Assembly (NCBI GenBank): GCA_034359265.1
Contig: CP136896.1
Span: forward strand, 17,577,501-17,641,500
Direction of reading: 5' to 3'
Length of the DNA stretch: 64,000 nt
Source of the DNA: Canna indica
Lineage: Eukaryota > Streptophyta > Magnoliopsida > Zingiberales > Cannaceae
The notes under the pieces were generated by a model, which saw only the letters and a list, made by a program, of their open reading frames with translations, was not told the DNA's origin and did not search any database. The translations under genes were made by a program, and so were the position numbers. This document shows positions 55,933 to 64,000 of the stretch, piece after piece. How positions within the stretch are numbered: position 1 is the stretch's first letter; each line of letters begins with the position of its first letter.

Positions 55933-57560
55933 TGTGAGTTGAATGGTCACACTAGAGGGGGGTTGAATAGTGTGTTTGTTAAAACTTTAGCATAATTCCG
56001 ATTTTAATCAATTCTTCGATTACTTAGGCAATTCACAAATCCAAACAACAAGAGGAGGCAATGAATAAGATAAATAAATACAAACAAATATCAATGCTAG
56101 CTAACAATTTGATTTATAGTGATTCATCCCTAATGCCTACTATACTACCTAAGCACCATCGCTTAGGATTTTCAAACTTATCTTCATTAGATCATGAATG
56201 TTTCCTTACAATGATGACATTTAATCCGAAGAGTCTCAGCTCTCACATCTAAGACACTTCCACACCTGAAAGTCTCCGTCTTCTTACCGAGAACAGTCTT
56301 CCACCTCAAACTCTAAAGGACAACAATTACTAGTTCTAGCAAATTAATTTTACACCGGTGGATTTAAACCTCTATACTAAGGCTACCACCACACACTTGA
56401 CCTAACAGACTAGGTCAATCACAAGCACTTGAAATATGATAATTAAATAACAAAATACACAAGTAAATGAGAGCGAATATAAAACAACACAAAACTTAGC
56501 TCTCAAACAAAATGTCATAACTCCTCTTGATGACTTCAAGATGAATCAAAGCAAGCTCAAAGTCAATATCAAGATTTCTAAGCTCAAACTAGGGTTTCAC
56601 TAAAGGAATGACTCAATGAAAACTTGTGGGCGTCAAATGATGGTTCAAGTTGTTCAACAACACCAGAGGAAGGCTTAGAAGGGTGTTCTATAGGCAAATA
56701 ACACCATAGGAGTCGAGCTCAATGTTTTGAAACGACTATTTTTAGAGCCGTTGGCTCGTCGGTCGACCGAACCTTCACTAGACCGAACCTTCGACCGAAC
56801 ATCGACTGAACCTTCGACCGGACGTCAAACGAACCTTTGGCCAAACGTCGATCGAATGCCTACTATTGGTTTCTGAGTTAGTTCGATCGCTCGTCGGCCG
56901 CAGGACGAACGATCGAACAATTGACCATACCTTTGACCGAAACTACACTAAATGTGGTTTCAGCAAGGTATGATCTTTCAAGCCTTATTTACATTTCTTA
57001 ACTAAGTCAATAACTTTAAAACATAAATGTTAAATAAGGAATACCCCCCATTTGGATTCAATAAAAATATCTAAAAAATTTAAATACTTAAAGATTAAAA
57101 TCTAAATTTTAGGGTATAATACTAATTTACGAAAACCAAAAATTTTATAATCTCTTGTGTCAAATATGGATATGTTAAAGGTTTCCAAAATATGTCATTA
57201 ATTTGTTTCTACCTAAATTATATAGCCCTTAAGGAGCTCCCTAGACTCTGAAAATTTCTGGGTCATTTTTTTATTTTCCTGATTTTTATATTTTGGGGTT
57301 CAGGTTTTGATTTTTTGAATTTCTTTGCATCACAATGAGGATTTTACATTAGATCTAGACACTATAAACCTAAACTTTATATTTTCGACGAAATTCGAGC
57401 GTTGACGAGTGTTCTTACAAATTTCTCCAATTTTTCTGATCGAGAACGTCGCACACAAATCGGTATGAAACCTAAAAATATTTCTCTATGAAATCATAAT
57501 TTCATGGTTGTTATCATCAAAAATGAGATTAAAACCAATGTTGAAAACCTTAGGCCAATA
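55933..57560 (-). mobile_element. LTR-A6: complete inverted copy, TSD TTCTT
   Basis: A 1628-bp element on the minus strand, starting TATTGGCCTAAGG and ending ACTCACA. It is flanked by perfect TTCTT on both sides (55928-55932 and 57561-57565), the best target duplication of the family. The 3' third, the CGGTCGACCG-type block (about 56750-56950) and the 5' part are present in the same order as in LTR-A1. Confidence 0.88.
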
Positions 57561-57565
57561 TTCTT

Positions 57566-58038
57566 ATTTGTGGAATAATAGTGTTCTTCTAGTACCGTCA
57601 CCGCAAACATATGATTGGGGCCTGTTAGAGGCATCAAGCAATAAGCTTAGCACTGATCGGAGCAATAATTCATATTGTAAGACTGCCTCTCCAGTTATGC
57701 CTTGAGTACTCCAATCGTTGGGATCTAATGACTAATGAGAGGAGTGGCATTGGGTTTTCTTAGGCAGTTTAATTTTTCAGAACTATAAGCAGGGGCGACC
57801 CATAAACTAATGGATGGGCCGACCCTGATTCTAACATTTATAATACTATAAACATAACTCATGCAATTATTTCCAATAACACATTATCATAATCCGATTA
57901 TGACACCAATATGCTCATGACTCGAACATGCATAAGCGAGCTCCAAAGGAAAAGAATGCAAACAACTAAGGGAATAGATAAGATAAAAGCACTAATTATG
58001 TAAATAGCACATTGGTATAGGTGATCGAACTCGCTCTC
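57566..58038. other. Gene-free interval
   Basis: No gene found. Holds the 38-bp palindrome at 57790-57827. Confidence 0.4.
57790..57827. repeat. Short palindrome, possible collapsed hAT terminus pair
   Basis: CAGGGGCGACCCAT and ATGGGCCGACCCTG are imperfect inverted repeats separated by 10 bp. CAGGGGCGACCCA is a typical hAT-type end. Confidence 0.4.
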
Positions 58039-58046
58039 GGCTTCAA

Positions 58047-58509
58047 GAGGTGGCAATGGGTCATGCCCGGGCCGGCCCAGGCCCGACCACCTCCGGGCCG
58101 TGCCTGGCACGGCCCAACAACACAGCGGGGAGGCCCAGCCCGAGCCTGAGCCTGCCCATTCGGGCTCGGGCCGACCCGAATATTTAAATTTTTAAATATT
58201 TAAATTTAATTTTTTTAAAGGTTTAAAATTTAATTGCTAGGGGTGAGTTTCGAACCTTGGACCTCTAGTTTTATTTGAGATAGCTTAACCATTGTACTAA
58301 GTTTTATTTAATTTTTTAAAAAAAATTCATCCAGTCTAGCCCGAGCCAGACTCTGGCTCGGGCCAGACCTAGTCTAGCGCGCACCAGACCAGGGGTGCCG
58401 TGCTCGAGCCAGCATGGTGCGCGAGTCGTGCTCGGCCCGCGTGCCCAAGGGGCGAGCCCAGCCCGCCTCCTAGGCACAGACGTGCCAAGCCCGGCCCATT
58501 GCCACCTCT
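58047..58509 (+). mobile_element. hAT-like MITE, TSD about GCTTCAA
   Basis: A 463-bp element with termini GAGGTGGCAATGGG and CCCATTGCCACCTCT. The flanking octamers GGCTTCAA and AGCTTCAA agree at 7 of 8 positions. The interior is GC-rich with repeated CCCGGCCC/GGGCCGGG words, non-coding. Confidence 0.8.
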
Positions 58510-58517
58510 AGCTTCAA

Positions 58518-59493
58518 CACTATCCCAACCAAAATTAAGAATTATTTATTTAATATAATTTCATAACCCCAAAATTATAACCATTCTTGAAACCAACTTT
58601 ATCACAATTAAGCTGAACTATTTATTTAATTAAATATAATAGCTCTAGAAATAACACTTTTCAAAAACATCCGTAAAATCAAACAATCCAAACTCCACCT
58701 AAGGAAATGACCCCACCATTGAATCTAGAACACCAAGACAAATAAAAATCATATACAATATGTCAATATTTGACTACCGAAAACTCTCAAAATTAATTGA
58801 AAAGAAAACTCTAATTCATTCATTTTAATAAATAATTAAATGAATATAACAATACCCAAAATGTACCAAAATAAAAGAAATAACTAGATGACATTTAGGA
58901 AAATGAACCCAACCATTGGGTCTGACCGAGACGAATAAATTTTATATATAATATATCTATATTTGATTACTAGAAGCTCGTGAAATAATAAAATGAAAAT
59001 AACATTGTTATACCTATTTAAAACATTGCTATATTCTAATAAAATAATATTATAATTAAAAATTGTTATATTGAAAAATCGATAGATTCATAACAAACCC
59101 TAGATCTCCTTCTCCTCCAACAAGTTCAAGCTATCATCACCGCTGGCCCGGCCAAGCCGAGGGCCAATGACCGCTTGTGACCACCGGCGTTGTTGGATCT
59201 AGCCGGTAATGCCACCAGCGTGCTACAGGTTCACGACAGTGCACGATCGTCGACTGTTGCCCTATGGTGAAGCAGGTGCAGCTTGTCGCTCCATAGAGCA
59301 AGCGAAGGTTACCTGCCACTCGCACGATGTAGGTGCGACCACCTGTAGCAACATAGGACGCGACCAGCACCTGCCTAGTATTGGGCACGGTATTAACTAC
59401 CCTTAGCTGCCACCCGTGGCCGCTATTGATAGTAGTGCCGCCCTCCGTCGTCGCTTTATCGGTAGGTCCAGAATTGCCATAGATCGTAGTGAA
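58518..59493. other. Gene-free interval
   Basis: AT-rich with a GC-richer patch at 59130-59470 whose open frames resemble nothing I recognise. Confidence 0.4.
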
Positions 59494-59855
59494 TAGAGCT
59501 GGCAATATATGGCCCAGCCCGATAGCCCGAAAAATTATTGGGTTCGGGCCGATCCTTACCGTGCTCGCTCGATAAGGCCCACCCTGATAGCCCTATAAGA
59601 ATTTTGTACATTATAAAACATATTGGGTTATCGGGCTCGAATTGGCCCAATAGCCCGATATGGGCCCGATAGCTCGATTATAATGGCACGATTCGAGCCT
59701 GATTTGGGCTCGATAACCCGATTTTCTTTTTTGTGTTATCGGGCTAAATAGATCGTGCCATGTCGACCCGTTATTTTTTGTGCCACGCCGGGCTATAGAC
59801 TCCAGGCAAGAATTTTTATCGGATCGGGCTGGGCCGGCACAAATTGCCACCCCTA
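59494..59855 (+). mobile_element. hAT-like MITE, related to 58047
   Basis: Termini TAGAGCTGGCAAT and ATTGCCACCCCTA. The flanking octamers GTAGTGAA and GTCGTGGG match at 5 of 8. Interior words such as ATAGCCCGA and TCGGGCT pair with each other. No coding sequence. Confidence 0.6.
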
Positions 59856-60890
59856 GTCGTGGGGGTTATGGACTACCCTATACTAACACCATCGCTATCC
59901 AATTACAAGAAACAATACTAAAACTCAATTTGACTTTCAAAGAGAACTCCAACAAATACATCATGAAAACTCGATAAATTCATAAGCCTTCGGTTACAAA
60001 GAACAATCTATCAGTCCATATATTTTTAACGTAATTCCTTAATCAAAACAAAAAGACAGGAATGAATCTTTCGCAGTACATCAAAACTCGAACGATGACA
60101 AAATGTAGAGATCAAACACCACCAAAAACTCAGAAAAGAGGTCGATCACCGCGATCCCAACACCCAAGTCCATGGTATTTACATAATAATTTATGGCAAA
60201 ACGATAGGAAGAATCCTACCTCTTTATTGACCGCCTCAACTCGTCCCCGACAAGACACGATGACGGTTGCCCCCGTTTTGGTGAAAACCCCAAATAAAGC
60301 CACGTCGAAGATTTATATAGATCTAGGTTTGGATAATTTTACAAAAAAATCCTCCAAGAATTAAGTTTTAGAAACAAATCCTTTAACCCCAAATAAAATT
60401 ATGAAAATACAAGAAAAATAGAAAATTAATTATTCAAATTTTTTGAGCATAATAATGTTAAATAAAGAATATTTAGAATGTAGTGAACTAAATTGAAGAA
60501 TAGTTTTCCAATAAAAAAGTATAATTTGTTGGATTGGGATTGAAGGACATACAAAATTAACAAAATGATATCCCTCATTTTCTTTTCTTTTTTTAAATTC
60601 CCAACTAATCTTTAAGAGGACATACGTAAAACTCATATTTAGTCTCATATAGAGTTTGCATAAAGTTATATTGGGTAATAAGGTAATTAATTTGATGGGT
60701 GTACTATCATCAATTTTTTCTTAGTATTTTAATTAATTAGACAAAGGTTGGACCATATGAAATTGATGGATCAATTATCATGTCGAGCAAATTATAACAA
60801 AGACATTGGATCAGAGTAGGATATAGGCTAGGTCCTATGCGAAGGAGCTAGTATGGGTCCTAGGCCTTGATCACGAGAAAAGGTTGGTCG
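59856..60890. other. Gene-free interval
   Basis: No gene recognised. The open frame at 60062-60364 (MNLSQYIKTRTMTKCRDQTP) has no family resemblance. Confidence 0.4.
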
Positions 60891-61807
60891 TAGCGGCAGA
60901 TCTAGAAAATTGTATTAGTGGAGGCAAACTAATACATAAATTTTTAAGACTTCAGGTTCAAGCTAATTTTGATAGTCGACCTCGATGAGTCTTCATATTT
61001 GTGTGCACAAAATAATTAAAACATCACCACTCACATGCGACTACAGTTGCACACTTGCACAACACTGGCTACACACAATGTCGACACTTCACAACGCCGG
61101 GAAGTTGGCAACGTAAAGTGGTCGTCGATCGAACTCGGAGGTGATCGATGGAGAGTCGACAACAGACTGTGGGCTTGCGACGCTCGCGAATGAGTGAAGG
61201 AGCTACCATTGTACGGCGCTTGCGAGTGATGAAAGCGTTGTCGCCGGGCCTGTGGCGCTGGCTAGCGATGAAGGCGCCGCCACCGTCATCGCATGAGTGA
61301 AGGAGCTGCCGGTGCGCCACCTGCAGCGCTCGCTACTCGCGAGTGAAGACGCTGGCTGCTACCATCTGCAGGCTGCAACGACCGTGAGTCGTGAAGCTGT
61401 GAAGGGTTGAAGGCGCGACGTGAGTGAAGGAGCTGGAAGCTGCAGTGCTCGTGAAGCGATCTGCTGGCGAGCGATGGAGAGGTGAGTAATGAGCACAATT
61501 GCTGGTGAGATAAACAAAGGAAGAAGAAGAGTGTAGAGGTGACAACGGAGAGGAGAAGACAATACATTAAATTGAGATGGAGGTGAGCACGACACATTAA
61601 GTGGAACATTAGGAAAGATATCTAATCATGAAAATACATGGGCTATGGGCACATTAGTGATAACGATAAATTAGGATAAAAGATATGTGCACCGCATACT
61701 GCACATATATTAATGGGGGCAATGGTGGGCGCATCCTAGATTTTTCTATAAAAAATTATTTCAGTGGGGCAACTTCCTCCACTGAGTTTATCGTGGATCC
61801 GCCATTG
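60891..61807 (+). mobile_element. Degenerate hAT-like element
   Basis: Left end TAGCGGCAGATCTAG and right end GGATCCGCCATTG form an imperfect inverted repeat similar to the termini at 53567 and 54780. Both carry GTGGAGGC/CCTCCACT words just inside. The central part is GC-rich and open in several frames at once, with no transposase seen. Confidence 0.5.
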
Positions 61808-63844
61808 GTACTTGGTCTTGGTTGAATATGGGGTGAAGCCTCTACTACACTAGGCCTTAGATGCCATTGACTTTGGTGTATTTTTGGACAATACATTAGA
61901 TTTAACTTGAGTCGTTACGAAGATATCAAGTCTTAAGTGGGGAAGACAAGTTTGTGTTGATTAATAAAACATGATGAGTCTATAATCATTCACTTGCATT
62001 TTAATTATAAATAGTTCAAAATTACGAAGTTGTAATAATATTAAATCTTGGAAAGATAAGAGGATAAGAGATAAGCTATATATGAGTTTCTGGAGGAGCT
62101 AACATGGATTTTTAAAAAAAAGCAAATTTAGATTCAATCATGTAGATTTTGGTTGTTAGATATATTTATGTTATAACATCCTATCATGATATCAATAAAT
62201 AAACGTGGAATACAACCAAGTCGACTCGAGTCAATCAAATAATGCACTACTAAATCTCAACTTGACTTGAGAACATGCGACGAGTTGAATTTGAATACTC
62301 GATGGGTGGATTCTTTTTTCCTTTTTGTGTTTTTGAAGAAAGCCCATATATATACTAGCTAGCAGCTAGGTATAGCTGACTGCTCATCGATTACTTATAT
62401 AATTTTTCAAATATGATTATAAACATGACTGAGTAAACTATGGAAATTAATGTGATTCCTGAGTCATATATACTTAATCAATTAATTAGTATATATACAT
62501 ATATATATATGCAATTAAAGCATGTATATATACGATAGTAGTTATAATAATCCATTTGGAATTTCAGGTACATGGATTTTGACAAATGTAGGTAGCGCAT
62601 AGCCGCTGATGTTGACTTTGACAGTTGGATGTGTCGCCTCACAGCGGGAGTCTGAAAGGGATAATTAATTAGTAACAGGTGGACGTCTTCCCAACCACGA
62701 CTCTTCAAATCTCCAGTTGGCAGTTGAAATTCTAGACAACTGCTATCTCGTCACACAGAGTGAGCGTGTCTCTCTTTCCGAACAGGTGTCATCGTAATAC
62801 TTGTTATAGATGCATATTTCTGGTTACGAAATATTTAGCAATTTTGGGGACACGGTGCGAACACATTACTGGATTTCAGAGAATAATCTTGGAGCACACA
62901 GATTTTGTTATGGTCGAAATATTTAGGAGGGTTTCCTGTTATTTGGTGCAACAGATCGATTATCCTACAACATGCATGCTCTTAAGTCTTAATAAATTAA
63001 CTTCCATCGTACAACTCCTTTTGCTGTCTTACATATATCATCCAGAGAAACAAATATCTGATGCAGATATATTGACGTACAAGAAGCAATTAGAAAGCAA
63101 AACTATCACTGAGAAAGTATCCTAAAAAAATCAATTGTGAGTAGCACAATTGATGATAATATATTATAAATTGCCTAAAAATTTAGAATTCGATTCCTAA
63201 TATGATTATCTATTATGATTTTTTATCTTTGTTATAAAAAAAAATATCCTCAAAAATCCTAAAAAATCAAGTCACGATAAAAATGAGCATGTAATTATAT
63301 ATGAGAACCATATTCCGTCTACTTTAGATATACCATAAAAGAATAAACACTCGTACTCAAACAATTGATTGACCAATGACCATGTTTTGGTGGGTTACAA
63401 GCACTTGAAAGGTATACAAGGGGTGTTATTGCGATAATGATGGTCAAATGTGTGAAGATTAATTCAAACTGCTACGTCAATTATGCATTGTGTAAGGGAT
63501 TACGTCAATTATGCATTGTGTAAGGGATGACGATGGTTGAGCTGATATTAGATTTGAATTCTATCAATTTTGGCTCGTTTTTACATTGAAAGAGTAAATT
63601 TGTCATTTATATTTCCATGTTTGATTTATGGTAGACTATTTGCCTCTAATTTTATATATATAAAAAGATGAGGCAAAAGCATCTTGTATATATTTGTTGG
63701 CAAATATAGAAGAGAATTTCGTCCGATCATAGACGTAGCTAGCCAACTGGCCCAACCGTTGTCCAACCATGTAATATTTTTTTTTTTAATCTTTTGTGTT
63801 TTTCTTCTCTACTCTTGTTTTTATTTTTTTATTGATTGATCATT
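61808..63844. other. Gene-free interval
   Basis: AT-rich, non-coding as far as I can see. The 121-codon frame at 62760-63125 is unsupported. A 28-bp tandem duplication lies at 63473-63528. Confidence 0.45.
63473..63528 (+). repeat. 28-bp tandem duplication
   Basis: TACGTCAATTATGCATTGTG followed by TAAGGGAT is present twice in direct succession. Confidence 0.9.
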
Positions 63845-64000
63845 CACTACTAGTATTTTGTCCAATTGCTACCGGCTATTAGTGACGGTTGATAGAGTCA
63901 TCACTGATTAAGAACTTAAAAATCTTAAAAAATCCTTTAAAATATCCTTAAAGTCCTAATATCTATCCTTAAAAAACCTAAAAAATCAAGCCACGATAAA
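63845..64000 (+). mobile_element. Possible start of another CACTA-like element, cut by the window edge
   Basis: CACTACTAGTATTTTGTCC matches the CACTACTAG terminus of the three CACTA elements and is preceded by ATT. The words GCTACCGGCTATTAGTGACG follow, but the GCAACGGC array is not seen, so this is a distant relative or a chance match. Confidence 0.3.

Noticed and set aside
59137..59505. 122-codon minus-strand open frame
   Set aside because: No family resemblance, no splice or promoter context, and it partly overlaps the left end of a MITE.
61069..61609. Several overlapping open frames in a GC-rich patch
   Set aside because: Low stop density from base composition inside a hAT-like element; frames contradict one another.
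62760..63125. 121-codon plus-strand open frame
   Set aside because: No recognisable domain and no supporting context; AT-rich neutral-looking sequence.
1..64000. Integrated pararetrovirus, tRNA or rRNA genes
   Set aside because: The RT sequences are all LINE type; no tRNA cloverleaf or rRNA segment was recognised by eye, though a covariance-model scan was not possible.

Overview
This is repeat-rich plant nuclear DNA. It has AT-rich intergenic sequence, plant LINE, LTR, CACTA, hAT and PIF/Harbinger-type elements, GT-AG introns and one complete plant cytochrome P450 gene. Nothing in the window fixes the species. An angiosperm is safe; a narrower placement is not.

The only gene that looks intact and host-functional is a seven-exon CYP707A-type abscisic acid 8'-hydroxylase on the minus strand (35281-37718). 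It has a TATA box about 145 bp upstream of the ATG and all the P450 signature motifs. Other host-derived sequence is broken: a frameshifted SAM-methyltransferase/spermidine-synthase-like fragment (3350-3930, minus), possible exons of an unrecognised gene (164-3120, minus), and a PPR-protein fragment (26811-27160, minus).

The rest is mostly nested transposons. (1) About 4.5-20 kb is a decayed LINE locus. A 1.55-kb endonuclease/reverse-transcriptase segment is present three times in tandem, and the first unit is interrupted by a CACTA element (8730-12793) and a solo-LTR-like element (13652-15085). (2) 20.2-25.0 kb is a second LINE 5' region (ORF1) interrupted by an inverted CACTA (21178-25038). 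(3) 25.1-30.0 kb holds LTR debris, the PPR fragment, a PIF/Harbinger-like element carrying a Myb/SANT-like ORF (27712-29559), and a LINE 3' fragment. (4) 30.3-34.1 kb is a small non-autonomous LTR retrotransposon in a tandem LTR-int-LTR-int-LTR array, with another solo LTR inside it. (5) 38.7-45.6 kb has a hAT-like MITE, a diverged CACTA derivative (40111-41782), a 1.77-kb foldback element (43070-44835) and a 150-bp tandem repeat. (6) 45.7-52.5 kb has a LINE RNase H ORF split by a third CACTA (45859-49326), two truncated LTR-A copies and a second LINE remnant with a 16-bp target duplication. (7) 53.5-61.8 kb is several hAT-like elements and a complete inverted LTR-A copy (55933-57560). (8) The last 2 kb is AT-rich with no gene seen, and possibly the start of another CACTA-like element at 63845.

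The most informative system is the CACTA family. Three sibling elements have exact 3-bp target duplications (CTA, TAT, ATT), palindromic GCAACGGC/GCCGTTGC subterminal arrays next to a conserved TATA box, and a retained five-exon TnpA-like gene. The catalytic transposase is deleted differently in each copy. A 26-bp minisatellite (2, 10 and about 4 units) and a 190-bp hairpin shared with the diverged fourth relative are further distinguishing features. The insertions can be ordered because several empty sites can be read from paralogous copies in the same window.
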